Positions 1-7,570 of a stretch of 14,693 bases of DNA are shown here, one piece after another. The notes beneath the pieces were generated by a model, which saw only the letters and a program-made list of their open reading frames with translations, was not told the DNA's origin and made no database searches. The first letter of the stretch is position 1, and each line of letters starts with the position of its first letter. The DNA comes from Burkholderiaceae bacterium (GTDB lineage Bacteria > Pseudomonadota > Gammaproteobacteria > Burkholderiales > Burkholderiaceae_F): contig JACCSD010000050.1 in NCBI GenBank assembly GCA_013813185.1, forward strand, positions 1 to 14,693. Reading direction: 5' to 3'. Made by a program: the position numbers and the translations under genes.

Positions 1-183
1 GAGATGGCCTGCCTTCGGGGCGTCGCCCGAGGAAACGGAGCAACGCCGGGGCCGTTGAGCAAAAAAACGCTTTAGCCTTTTTTTGCGCCGGCGTTGTGAG
101 TACCGCAGTGGTCGGCACGACGTGCCCGACGCCCAGGCAGGTCAGCTCCGCCCAACGCTTGCGCGTGCGCCCAAACCGAACGC
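1..183. other. Left-edge non-coding stretch (possible gene tail)
   Basis: No convincing complete gene is visible here. On the plus strand, the frame starting at base 2 is open from the window edge to a TGA at 56-58. It could be the last 18 or so residues of a gene that begins outside the window (it ends in EETEQRRGR), but so short a tail cannot be identified. A 28-nt inverted repeat follows directly at 59-86. The rest, up to the stop codon of the minus-strand response regulator, is GC-rich with no recognisable RNA gene or promoter. Confidence 0.35.
59..86. terminator. AT-rich inverted repeat, possible bidirectional terminator
   Basis: GC plus seven A pairs with seven T plus GC (59-67 with 78-86). 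Inside this are one C/C mismatch (68/77), two G-C pairs and a TTTA loop at 71-74. Either strand therefore gives a stem that includes an A7/T7 block. It lies just after a possible plus-strand stop (56-58) and about 100 bp beyond the end of the minus-strand response regulator, so it could end transcription from both sides. It is not a textbook intrinsic terminator: the T tract is inside the stem and the GC part is only a few pairs. Confidence 0.3.
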
Positions 184-837
184 CTAACCGATGTCGTACC
201 CGTGCCGCCGAGCAGCCAGCAGAGCTTCCGTACGATTCGACGCGCCGAAGGCGCGATAGATGGCAGTCACGTGCGTCTTGACCGTGCCTTCCGATAAACC
301 GAGTTCGCGGCAGATGATCTTGATCGGTGCGCCACGCGCGAGCAGTTTCAACACCTGCTCCTGACGCTCGGTCAACTCGACTCGCCCGCCATCGCTATCG
401 CGCGAGCGTTCGGAGCTTCCGAAGATGCCGGCGCGGTTGACCTCTTCCAACAGGTCGGCCGGAATGTAAACGCCGCCCGACAAAACAAACTTGACGGCGG
501 ACAGCAGCGTTTCCGATGCCATCGATTTCGGCACGAAGCCGGCGGCACCGAGTTGGAGTACCCGCATCACGCTGCGTTGGTCCTGGTTGCCCGAGAGAAC
601 CAGAATCTTCATCTCCGGCGCCTTGGCCACCATTGCTTCCAGCAAGGCAGTACCCGATACGCCCGGCATGCCCAGATCGAGCACGACCAGATCGAGCTCG
701 GGCTGCTCTTCCTGGATCTTCAGCGCGCCTTCGGCGGTGCGGGTGGTGATGACTTCAGCGGTTGGATCGAGATCCAGAAACAACACGCTGAGTGCATCGG
801 TGATGAGCGAGTGGTCGTCGACGACGAGTATTTTCAT
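184..837 (-). CDS. Two-component response regulator, NarL/FixJ (LuxR-type HTH) family
   Basis: A 217-residue cytoplasmic transcription regulator with the standard two-domain layout. The receiver domain covers about residues 1-120: an acidic pair at D7/D8, phosphoacceptor D54 in VVLDLGMPG, a conserved hydroxyl residue S82 in LVLSGN, and K104 in FVPKS. A linker rich in Ser, Arg and Asp (about 140-150) leads to a LuxR-type helix-turn-helix (about 152-212) with LTERQEQVLKLLARG and the recognition-helix region LSEGTVKTHV. Phosphorylation of D54 by a sensor kinase should promote DNA binding. No histidine kinase is in the window, so its partner and regulon are unknown. It lies 152 bp downstream of purT on the same strand; that gap shows no clear terminator or sigma70 promoter. 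The ATG at 837 gives an intact receiver beta-1 strand, although no strong Shine-Dalgarno precedes it. The family call is firm; the specific role is not determinable. Confidence 0.93.
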   Translation of the reverse strand: MKILVVDDHSLITDALSVLFLDLDPTAEVITTRTAEGALKIQEEQPELDLVVLDLGMPGVSGTALLEAMVAKAPEMKILVLSGNQDQRSVMRVLQLGAAGFVPKSMASETLLSAVKFVLSGGVYIPADLLEEVNRAGIFGSSERSRDSDGGRVELTERQEQVLKLLARGAPIKIICRELGLSEGTVKTHVTAIYRAFGASNRTEALLAARRHGYDIG

Positions 838-989
838 GGCATTCGAGTCGAGCGCTTCTGAGTGTCAAAGCGACGAGTTCAGTGACGCGCGGAGGGCGGA
901 TTGTAGACCGCACCGTCTGAGCGGCCATACGCGGAATTGCGCGCGCCGATGCGGTCAATCGCGGCGTTCGATCTGCCGGTCCGGCCGAT

Positions 990-2216
990 TCAGGCAGGCC
1001 GCGGCGCGATCGTGCGCGCGCATGCCTGCGCGCGAGTGCGGGCTTCAGCCGTCGTTGCTGCACGCGCCAACGCCACACCCATGCGGCGTTTGACGAAAGA
1101 CTCCGGCTTGCCGAACAGCCTGACGTCGGTGCCTTCAGCGGCAAGCGCTTCGGCCACGCCGTCAAACCGGATCGCTTGCGCGTCGTGGCCACCGTAGATA
1201 ACGGCACTGGCGCCGTGATTGCGCAAGGAAGTATCGACCGGCAGCCCAAGCATCGCGCGCGCATGCAATTCGAACTCGTTCTGCCACTGCGTTGCCATCG
1301 TCACCATGCCGGTGTCGTGCGGCCGCGGGCTGACCTCTGAAAACCAAACCTCATCAGCTTTTACGAACAACTCGACTCCGAAGATGCCGGTGCCGCCGAG
1401 GTTGTCGGTCACTGCTTTCGCATAGTCGCGAGCCTTGGCCAGCGCCGGTGCCGACATCGCCTGTGGCTGCCAGCTCTCCACGTAGTCGCCCGCGATCTGC
1501 ACGTGCCCGATCGGCTCGCAGAAATGGGTTTCGATCGTTCCGTCGCGACCCAGTGCACGCACCGTCAGCAGCGTGATCTCGTAGTCGAATTCGATCAGGC
1601 CTTCGACGATAACGCGACCAAGTGCCACACGTCCGCCGGCGTTGGCGTAATGCCACGCGGCGTCGATTCGATCGGCAGCTTCGACGCGGCTTTGGCCCTT
1701 GCCCGACGACGACATCACCGGCTTGACGATGCACGGCAGCCCGAGAGCGTGCGCCGCAGTCCGCAGCTCGTCCGGCGAATCGGCGAAGCGGAAGGACGAC
1801 GTGGGCAATCCCAGTGTTTCGGCGGCCAGGCGGCGAATGCCCTCGCGGTTCATCGTCAACTGCGCCGCACGCGCGGTCGGCACGACACGCGCCAGGCCGT
1901 CGCGCTCGACGGCTGCCAGCATATCGGTGGCGATTGCTTCTATCTCGGGCACAACAATGGCCGGGCGCTCGGCCTCGATCAACGCGCGCAGCGCCGCACC
2001 ATCCGCCATGTTGAGCACATGCGCGCGATGCGCGACCTGGTGGCCGGGCGCGTTTGGATAGCGGTCGACTGCGATCACTTCGACGCCGAGCCGCTGCAGG
2101 GCGATGATCACTTCCTTGCCTAGCTCACCCGCCCCGAGCAACATCACCTTCAGCGCGGCCGCCGATAGCGGTGTTCCGAGTGCCGGCATCCTGGGTGAAG
2201 TTAGCGGAGGAGCCAT
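990..2216 (-). CDS. purT: Formate-dependent phosphoribosylglycinamide formyltransferase (GAR transformylase 2)
   Basis: PurT makes formyl-GAR from GAR, formate and ATP, the third step of purine synthesis, without needing 10-formyl-tetrahydrofolate. The 408-residue product is an ATP-grasp enzyme close to the family's usual size (about 390-400). The N-terminal preATP-grasp region holds VMLLGAGELGKEV (about 24-36) and the DRYPNAPGHQVAHRAH segment. K165 and the SSSGKGQS loop (169-176) bind ATP. The metal-binding acidic residues fit E282 (FGVELF) and E294 (WFSEVSPRPHDTG). The reading frame stays open further upstream, to 2375, but that part would lie antisense to ccmA and does not look like PurT. 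The ATG at 2216 or the one at 2189 (MPALGTPLS) are therefore the realistic starts; neither has a strong ribosome-binding site. It is divergent from ccmA across a very short spacer. The purine and heme-transport genes have no evident functional link. Confidence 0.96.
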   Translation of the reverse strand: MAPPLTSPRMPALGTPLSAAALKVMLLGAGELGKEVIIALQRLGVEVIAVDRYPNAPGHQVAHRAHVLNMADGAALRALIEAERPAIVVPEIEAIATDMLAAVERDGLARVVPTARAAQLTMNREGIRRLAAETLGLPTSSFRFADSPDELRTAAHALGLPCIVKPVMSSSGKGQSRVEAADRIDAAWHYANAGGRVALGRVIVEGLIEFDYEITLLTVRALGRDGTIETHFCEPIGHVQIAGDYVESWQPQAMSAPALAKARDYAKAVTDNLGGTGIFGVELFVKADEVWFSEVSPRPHDTGMVTMATQWQNEFELHARAMLGLPVDTSLRNHGASAVIYGGHDAQAIRFDGVAEALAAEGTDVRLFGKPESFVKRRMGVALARAATTAEARTRAQACARTIAPRPA

Positions 2217-2262
2217 TTTTCTGACTATCGCATAGTGGCGCCATCGCTTATAACGCGTGCCG
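2217..2262. promoter_or_regulatory. Compact divergent purT/ccmA promoter region
   Basis: The 46-bp spacer between the chosen purT and ccmA starts must hold both promoters or parts of them, unless these lie inside the opposite gene. It is more AT-rich than its surroundings. TATAAC at 2249-2254 resembles a -10 box for ccmA, and its complement (GTTATA) could serve the other direction. No convincing -35 hexamer is found at 16-18 bp; the nearest, CTGACT at 2221-2226, is 22 bp away. A start site 6-7 bases after TATAAC would fall within a few bases of the ccmA start codon, giving an almost leaderless transcript. This is inference from position only. Confidence 0.3.
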
Positions 2263-2901
2263 ATGCTCGATGCTGTCAATCTCTCGTGCGAGCGCGGCGA
2301 ACGCGTGTTGTTCGCCGGGCTCGAGTTTGCCGTCGGGCCGGGATCGCTGCTGCGCGTCGCCGGACCAAACGGCACCGGTAAGACCAGCCTGTTGAGAATG
2401 CTGTGCGGCCTGCTCGAGCCTGCGGCCGGTGAAGTGCGCTGGCACGGTCAGAACATCCGCGGGCAGCGCGAGGAGTATTGGCAGAACCTTGTTTACGTCG
2501 GCCATCTGAACGGGGTCAAGGATGACCTGACAGTGATCGAAAATCTCAAGGTGGCGCAGGCGGTAGCCGGGCGCAACGTCGAGCACGCGGTGATGAGAGG
2601 CGCACTCGACGCCGTCGGCCTTGCGCCGTACGAGCACACGCTCGCGCGCCGCTTGTCGCAAGGGCAGCGCCGGCGCGTCGCGCTGGCCCGGCTGTTTGCA
2701 ACCACGACCGCTTCGCTATGGATTCTTGACGAGCCGTTTATTGCGCTCGATCAGCGCGGGGTGGCGTCGCTTTCGGCGCGCATTGCAAGCCATATAGCCA
2801 GCGGAAACATGGTAGTGCTGGTGACCCATCAAGACGTTGCCATCGACGTGCCGCGTCAGCAGGATATCGAGCTTGCCGGCAGTGCGGCTTTGGTTTCCTG
2901 A
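2263..2901 (+). CDS. ccmA: Cytochrome c biogenesis ATP-binding export protein CcmA
   Basis: The ATPase subunit of the CcmABCD complex. It works at the inner face of the membrane; its ATP hydrolysis releases heme-loaded CcmE from CcmC/CcmD. The 212-residue single ABC domain shows Walker A GPNGTGKT (about 34-41), the ABC signature LSQGQRRRVALARL (about 131-144), Walker B LWILDEP (about 152-158) and the switch histidine in VTHQD (about 189). The short length without an extra domain matches CcmA (about 200-215 aa). The ATG at 2263 is used here; a GTG two codons earlier (2257) is equally possible and would give MPMLDA, similar to the E. coli beginning MGMLEA. There is no evident ribosome-binding site. 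It is the first gene of the ccm operon, and ccmB follows after 6 bp. Confidence 0.95.
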   Translation: MLDAVNLSCERGERVLFAGLEFAVGPGSLLRVAGPNGTGKTSLLRMLCGLLEPAAGEVRWHGQNIRGQREEYWQNLVYVGHLNGVKDDLTVIENLKVAQAVAGRNVEHAVMRGALDAVGLAPYEHTLARRLSQGQRRRVALARLFATTTASLWILDEPFIALDQRGVASLSARIASHIASGNMVVLVTHQDVAIDVPRQQDIELAGSAALVS

Positions 2902-2907
2902 AGCCGC

Positions 2908-3576
2908 ATGCTGAGCGTCTTTTTGCAGGTAATTCGCCGCGATCTGTTGTTAGCGATGCGGCAAAAATCCGATGTGCTCAATACATTGTTCTTTTTCGCT
3001 GTGGTGGTGACGATGGTCCCCCTGGGCATTGGCCCGGAGCCGGCGCTGTTGCGCGACATCGCCGCGGGCGTGGTCTGGGTCGCGGCGCTGCTCGCCGCCA
3101 TCCTGTCGCTGCCGCGTCTGTTCGCGAACGACTACGCCGACGGCACGCTGGAGCAGATGCTGCTGTCGGCCGAGCCGTTATCGTTGATCGTTCTTGGCAA
3201 GGCCGCGGCGCACTGGATCACGACGGGTTTGCCGCTGACAGTGATGGCGGTTGCATTCGGAGTTGTCTTCGATCTGGACACCTTGGCTACAGCGGTCCTT
3301 GTCGTTTCGCTATTCCTCGGCACGCCGGTGCTCTCGCTGATCGGGTCGATTGGAGCAGCGCTCACACTCGGCCTGCGCGGAGGTGGAGTGCTAACATCTT
3401 TGCTGGTGTTGCCGCTCTACATTCCGGTTTTGATTTTCGGCGCCGGCGCGGTTGGCGCAGCCGCTTCCGGCGTCAGCGTCACCGCCTATCTACTCCTGCT
3501 GGGCGCATTCGCTTTATCTGCGGCCGTATTGACGCCGTGGGCGGTGACGATAGCGCTTCGCATTTCGGTTGAATGA
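2908..3576 (+). CDS. ccmB: Heme exporter membrane subunit CcmB
   Basis: The integral membrane partner of CcmA in the System I cytochrome c maturation ABC complex. The 222-residue product is almost wholly hydrophobic, with about six membrane-spanning segments (near 24-40, 52-70, 96-120, 124-152, 160-184 and 190-218). The family-typical stretch between the first helices is present: VVWVAALLAAILSLPRLF followed by NDYADGTLEQ, the likely contact region for the ATPase. Length agrees with the family (about 220). The ATG at 2908 lies 6 bp after the ccmA stop, and the gene's TGA (3574-3576) is one base before the ATG of ccmC, so these genes are surely co-transcribed. Confidence 0.95.
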   Translation: MLSVFLQVIRRDLLLAMRQKSDVLNTLFFFAVVVTMVPLGIGPEPALLRDIAAGVVWVAALLAAILSLPRLFANDYADGTLEQMLLSAEPLSLIVLGKAAAHWITTGLPLTVMAVAFGVVFDLDTLATAVLVVSLFLGTPVLSLIGSIGAALTLGLRGGGVLTSLLVLPLYIPVLIFGAGAVGAAASGVSVTAYLLLLGAFALSAAVLTPWAVTIALRISVE

Positions 3577-3577
3577 C

Positions 3578-4351
3578 ATGAGCAGCGTCAGCATGGGTTC
3601 GAGATCGAAACCGGGTTTGTTCTGGTTTTCGTCGCCACAGACGTTTTTCCCTCTGGCGGGTGCGATGACGCCGTGGTTTTTCGCGCTCGCTGCGGTGCTG
3701 GCGGCGTTCGGCCTGTACGTCGGATTCTTCGTCGCGCCCACCGATGCAACGCAGGGTGAGTCGTACCGCATCATCTTCATTCATGTGCCCGCTGCGTGGA
3801 TGTCGATGTTTCTTTATCTGGTCATGGCACTCTGGGCGGCAGTAGGACTGATCATGAACACGCGCATGTCCTCGATGATGGCAAGTGCGATCGCGCCGAC
3901 CGGCGCGTTGATGACCGTGCTGGCGCTGATCACCGGGTCACTGTGGGGCAAGCCCACGTGGGGCACCTACTGGGTATGGGATGCGCGCCTGACGTCCGAA
4001 CTGGTGCTGTTGTTCCTGTACCTCGGATTTCTCGCGCTGCAGGCCGCAATCGACGATCCGCGCCGTGCGGACAAGGCCGGCGCGGTACTCGCGCTGGTCG
4101 GTGTGATCAATATTCCGATCATTTATTTTTCGGTGCAGTGGTGGAACACACTGCACCAGGGTTCTTCGGTCAGCCTGACGCGCTCACCTTCGATGGCGGC
4201 CACGATGCTGCTGGGCATGCTGCTGATGGCACTGGCTTTTTGGATGTACAGCATCGCCGCCTCATTGCATCGTGTGCGCAGTATCGTGCTCGAGCGTGAA
4301 AAGCGCGCCGAATGGACTAAGGAACTTCTGGCGCAAGGACGGCTCAAGTGA
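3578..4351 (+). CDS. ccmC: Heme exporter / heme-handling protein CcmC
   Basis: CcmC presents heme at the periplasmic face and is required for its covalent attachment to CcmE. The 257-residue membrane protein of the heme-handling family has six predicted helices and carries the tryptophan-rich signature WGTYWVWDARLTSE (128-141). The two conserved periplasmic histidines are H69 (RIIFIHVPAAW) and H193 (WWNTLHQGS). The ATG at 3578 is one base after the ccmB stop; a TTG at 3569, overlapping ccmB, would add three residues. The N-terminal 25 or so residues before the first helix are a little longer than in E. coli CcmC. The 3' end overlaps ccmD through GTGA (4348-4351). Confidence 0.96.
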   Translation: MSSVSMGSRSKPGLFWFSSPQTFFPLAGAMTPWFFALAAVLAAFGLYVGFFVAPTDATQGESYRIIFIHVPAAWMSMFLYLVMALWAAVGLIMNTRMSSMMASAIAPTGALMTVLALITGSLWGKPTWGTYWVWDARLTSELVLLFLYLGFLALQAAIDDPRRADKAGAVLALVGVINIPIIYFSVQWWNTLHQGSSVSLTRSPSMAATMLLGMLLMALAFWMYSIAASLHRVRSIVLEREKRAEWTKELLAQGRLK

Positions 4352-4542
4352 ACTGGGGAAGCGCGGCGGATTTCTGGGCAATGGGCGGCTACGGCTTCTT
4401 TGTTTGGGGCTCCTACGCGGCCGTAGTGGCGGTGATTGCGATCGAACTCTGGTTGTTGAGAGCGCGCCGCAGGAGCGCGGTGGCTGAAGTGGGAGCCGTA
4501 AACTTGAAACAGGACACCGCACGAAGTGCGAATTCTCAATGA
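4348..4542 (+). CDS. ccmD: Small heme exporter subunit CcmD
   Basis: CcmD is a small membrane protein that stabilises the CcmC-heme-CcmE complex and helps release holo-CcmE. The 64-residue product has the family hallmark FWAMGGYGFFVWGSY (9-23) leading into one transmembrane helix (about 17-37), then an Arg-rich segment LLRARRR and a hydrophilic tail on the cytoplasmic side. The start is a GTG (4348) overlapping the ccmC stop as GTGA, and the stop overlaps the ccmE start as ATGA, which suggests translational coupling on both sides. Size and position between ccmC and ccmE are both diagnostic. Confidence 0.93.
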   Translation: MNWGSAADFWAMGGYGFFVWGSYAAVVAVIAIELWLLRARRRSAVAEVGAVNLKQDTARSANSQ

Positions 4543-4982
4543 AACCTCGTCATAAGAGGCTCACGCTGATCGTGGGCGGACTTGCCGTTCTCGGCGTGGC
4601 TGCCGCGCTGGTGCTTTCTGCCTTTCAGCAGAACCTCGTGTTCTTTTACAGCCCGTCACAGATCGCCAACCAAGAGGCGCCGCAGGGGAAAGCATTCCGG
4701 GTCGGTGGCCTGGTGGAGGAGGGCAGCCTCAAGCGTCAGTCCGACGGATTGACGGTCTCTTTCAACGTCACCGATACCGCGAAGATCATTCCGGTCGTGT
4801 TCACCGGCATCCTTCCGGACCTGTTCAAGGAAGGCAAAGGTGTCGTCGCGCAGGGCAAGCTCGGCGAAGACGGTGTGTTTCGCGCGCACGAAGTGCTGGC
4901 GAAGCACGACGAGAATTACACGCCGCCCGAAGCCGCGTACGCGGTTGAGCAAGCGCAGAAAGCGCGCAAAACGCTGCAGTAA
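4539..4982 (+). CDS. ccmE: Periplasmic heme chaperone CcmE
   Basis: CcmE binds heme covalently in the periplasm and hands it to CcmF/CcmH for attachment to apocytochrome c. The 147-residue product has a short basic N-terminus, one membrane anchor (about 9-29), then a beta-barrel (OB-fold) domain. The heme-attachment motif LAKHDENYTPPE is intact, with the covalent ligand H123 and the iron-coordinating Y127. This is the histidine-type CcmE, not the cysteine variant (CXXXY) found in some archaea and sulfate reducers. The ATG overlaps the ccmD stop (ATGA), and ccmF begins 6 bp after its stop. Confidence 0.97.
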   Translation: MKPRHKRLTLIVGGLAVLGVAAALVLSAFQQNLVFFYSPSQIANQEAPQGKAFRVGGLVEEGSLKRQSDGLTVSFNVTDTAKIIPVVFTGILPDLFKEGKGVVAQGKLGEDGVFRAHEVLAKHDENYTPPEAAYAVEQAQKARKTLQ

Positions 4983-4988
4983 CCATCG

Positions 4989-6971
4989 ATGATCCCCGAA
5001 ATCGGCAACCTCGCGCTGATTCTGGCGCTGCTGCTCGCAACCGCGCAGGCGGTATTGCCGATCGCAGGTGCCGCGCGCGGCGACCGCACGTGGATGGCGG
5101 TGGCGCGTCCGGCGGCGCGCGGGCAGACACTGTTCATCACGCTTGCGTTCGGCTGCCTGTTGTACTCGTTCGTGGTCAACGACTTCTCGGTCGTCAACGT
5201 GGCAAGCAATTCCAATTCGCAGTTGCCGCTGCACTATCGGATCGCCGCGAGCTGGGGATCGCACGAGGGGTCGCTGCTGCTATGGGTGCTGATGCTCGCG
5301 TGGTGGACGTTTGCGGTGTCGGTGTTTTCGCGCCATCTGCCCGACGACATGGTCGCGCGCGTGATCGGCGTGCAGGGCGTGATCTCGATCGGCTTTCTCC
5401 TGTTCATGCTGCTGACGTCGAATCCGTTCGATCGCTTGTTTCCAGCCGCTGCCGACGGCCGCGATTTGAACCCGCTGCTGCAGGACCCCGGCATGGTGTT
5501 TCACCCGCCGATGCTTTACATGGGCTATGTCGGGTTCTCGGTCGCGTTCTCGTTTGCGATCGCCGCGTTGCTGAGCGGCAAGCTCGACGCGGCCTGGGCC
5601 CGCTGGTCGCGTCCGTGGACGACCCTGGCGTGGTGCTTCCTGACGCTTGGCATCGCGCTCGGCAGCTGGTGGGCGTACTACGAGCTGGGCTGGGGCGGCT
5701 GGTGGTTCTGGGATCCGGTGGAAAACGCGTCGTTCATGCCGTGGCTGGTCGGCACCGCCCTGATCCACTCGCTGGCGGCCACCGAAAAGCGCGGCAGCTT
5801 CAGAAGCTGGACGGTATTGCTCGCCATCAGTGCGTTCTCGCTATCGTTGCTCGGCACGTTTCTGGTCCGCTCAGGGGTGTTGACGTCGGTGCATGCGTTC
5901 GCGACCGATCCGAAGCGCGGCGTTTTCATCCTTGCGTTCCTGGTGTTTGTCATCGGCTCATCGCTCGCGTTGTTTGCGTGGCGCGCACCGAAGGTTGGCC
6001 TGGGCGGCAAGTTCGAGACGGTGTCGCGCGAGTCGTTTCTGCTGCTCAACAATCTTCTGCTGGCGGTGGCGGCGGGTTCGGTCTTGCTTGGCACGTTGTA
6101 TCCGCTGTTTCTCGACGCGCTGGCGCTGCCGAAAGCCTCGGTCGGGCCGCCGTATTTCAATCTGGTGTTCGGCGCCGTGATGGCACCGCTCGTGTTCCTG
6201 ATGGCCATCGGCCCGATGGCGCGCTGGAAGAAGGCTGAGCTGCCCGATCTCGCAATGCGCCTGAAATGGGCATTCGTCGTCGCGCTGGTGACGGCGTTGA
6301 GCGTTCCGGTGGTCGCCGGCCGCTGGACGGCGCTGATCAGCGTCGGATTGTTCCTCGCGTTTTGGGTGATGGCGTCGATCGTGATCAACGTCAGGGAGCG
6401 GGTTCGCCACCTGCGCGGAGGATTGACCGAGCGCTTGCGTGCGCAGGGCCGCTCTTACTGGGGTATGCAGTTGGCACACCTTGGCATCGCCGTGTTTGTC
6501 GTCGGCGTGACCGTCGTCAACGGTTACCAGGTCGAGCGCGACATGCGGATGAACGTCGGCGACACGGTGCAGGTCGGTCGCTACGACATCCGGTTCGACG
6601 GAACTCAGAAGATCGCGGGCCCGAACTACACGGGCGTGCGCGGCGCGGTCCAAGTCACCCGCGACGGCAATCCGATGGCAACCATGCACCCCGAGAAACG
6701 CGTCTACAACGTGCAGAAGATGCCGATGACCGAGGCGGCGATCGACTCCGGCGTCAAGGGTGATATCTACGTGTCGCTCGGCGAGCCCATCGATCCGGGC
6801 GCGCTCGAGTCCGGCGCGTGGAGCGTGCGTGTGTACCTCAAGCCGTTCGTGACCTGGATCTGGGGCGGGTGCGTGCTGATGGCGTTGGGCGGCGCATTGG
6901 CGTTGTCTGATCGGCGTTATCGACTTTTGGCGCGGCGCGATCAAACGGCATCGGGGCGGGTGTCCGCGTGA
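4989..6971 (+). CDS. ccmF: Heme lyase subunit CcmF
   Basis: CcmF is the large membrane subunit of the System I cytochrome c synthetase. It takes heme from CcmE and, with CcmH and CcmI, joins it to the CXXCH cysteines. The 660 residues (family about 640-670) form about 14-15 transmembrane helices. The tryptophan-rich domain WGGWWFWDPVENASFMPW lies at 235-252. Candidate heme-ligand histidines include H172 (MVFHPPMLYMGY) and H260 (TALIHSLAATEK), with others such as H92 in WGSHEGS. A periplasmic domain before the last helix (about 520-625) is also as expected. The ATG at 4989 lies 6 bp after ccmE without a strong Shine-Dalgarno. The stop overlaps ccmG as GTGA (6968-6971). Confidence 0.97.
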   Translation: MIPEIGNLALILALLLATAQAVLPIAGAARGDRTWMAVARPAARGQTLFITLAFGCLLYSFVVNDFSVVNVASNSNSQLPLHYRIAASWGSHEGSLLLWVLMLAWWTFAVSVFSRHLPDDMVARVIGVQGVISIGFLLFMLLTSNPFDRLFPAAADGRDLNPLLQDPGMVFHPPMLYMGYVGFSVAFSFAIAALLSGKLDAAWARWSRPWTTLAWCFLTLGIALGSWWAYYELGWGGWWFWDPVENASFMPWLVGTALIHSLAATEKRGSFRSWTVLLAISAFSLSLLGTFLVRSGVLTSVHAFATDPKRGVFILAFLVFVIGSSLALFAWRAPKVGLGGKFETVSRESFLLLNNLLLAVAAGSVLLGTLYPLFLDALALPKASVGPPYFNLVFGAVMAPLVFLMAIGPMARWKKAELPDLAMRLKWAFVVALVTALSVPVVAGRWTALISVGLFLAFWVMASIVINVRERVRHLRGGLTERLRAQGRSYWGMQLAHLGIAVFVVGVTVVNGYQVERDMRMNVGDTVQVGRYDIRFDGTQKIAGPNYTGVRGAVQVTRDGNPMATMHPEKRVYNVQKMPMTEAAIDSGVKGDIYVSLGEPIDPGALESGAWSVRVYLKPFVTWIWGGCVLMALGGALALSDRRYRLLARRDQTASGRVSA

Positions 6972-7570
6972 ACGAAGTCCGCGGCGCCGCAGGGGACGTA
7001 TCGGCGGACGCTTCGCCGGCGGCACCGCCCGAGCCGAAATCGGCGCTGCGGTTTGCGCTACCGCTCGGGATTTTTGTTGTTCTTGCGGGATTTCTGTTCG
7101 TTGGGCTTGGATTGAATCCGCGCGAAGTACCGTCGCCCTTCATTGGCAAGCCGGCGCCGGCATTTCAACTGACGCAGCTCGCGCGGCCCGAGCAATCGTT
7201 TTCCCCCCAGCAGATGCAGGGTGAAGTATGGCTGTTCAATGTGTGGGCATCGTGGTGCGTCGCGTGCCGTATCGAACATCCCCTGCTGGTCGACCTTGCG
7301 AAGAAAAACGTCATTCCGATCGTGGGGTTGAACTACAAGGACAAGCGCGACGCGGCGTTGGGGTGGCTCGGGCAGTTGGGCGACCCGTACCAGCTGTCTG
7401 TCGTCGATACCGACGGGCGCGTCGGCATCGATTACGGAGTCTATGGCGTGCCCGAAACGTTTGTGATCGACAAGACGGGCGTGATTCGCTTCAAGCAGAT
7501 CGGGCCGATCACCGAAGCTGCATGGCGCAACAAGATATTGCCGCTGGTGCGGCAGCTGCAGAAATCGTGA
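6968..7570 (+). CDS. ccmG: Thiol:disulfide interchange protein CcmG/DsbE
   Basis: A membrane-anchored periplasmic thioredoxin-fold protein that passes electrons from the DsbD/CcdA system to CcmH or apocytochrome c, keeping heme-binding cysteines reduced. The 200 residues comprise a cytoplasmic N-terminus of about 27 residues rich in Ala, Pro and Asp, one transmembrane anchor (about 28-48), then the thioredoxin domain. The active site is WASWCVACRIEH (C97, C100), and the cis-proline is P161 in VYGVPETFVID. The GXXYDP-type insert typical of CcmG fits the region around 117-150. The CVAC dipeptide differs from the E. coli CPTC. The GTG start overlaps the ccmF stop, and the stop overlaps the ccmH start, again as GTGA. 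Confidence 0.95.
   Translation: MNEVRGAAGDVSADASPAAPPEPKSALRFALPLGIFVVLAGFLFVGLGLNPREVPSPFIGKPAPAFQLTQLARPEQSFSPQQMQGEVWLFNVWASWCVACRIEHPLLVDLAKKNVIPIVGLNYKDKRDAALGWLGQLGDPYQLSVVDTDGRVGIDYGVYGVPETFVIDKTGVIRFKQIGPITEAAWRNKILPLVRQLQKS

Noticed and set aside
96..281. 61-codon plus-strand frame overlapping the response regulator 3' end
   Set aside because: Arg-rich, no ribosome-binding site, and antisense to a clear gene; typical GC-rich shadow frame.
2217..2375. Upstream extension of the purT frame (53 extra residues)
   Set aside because: It lies antisense to the ccmA start, and its sequence does not look like PurT, whose conserved part begins near the LGTPLS motif.
5090..6238. 382-codon frame inside ccmF (and a 355-codon minus-strand frame at 5958-7025)
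   Set aside because: Both are Arg/Ala/His-rich shadows of ccmF codons; the ccmF frame carries all the conserved motifs.
7228..7566. Long upstream extension of the ccmH frame
   Set aside because: It overlaps ccmG in another frame; the GTG at 7567 gives a proper signal peptide and the same GTGA overlap seen at neighbouring junctions.
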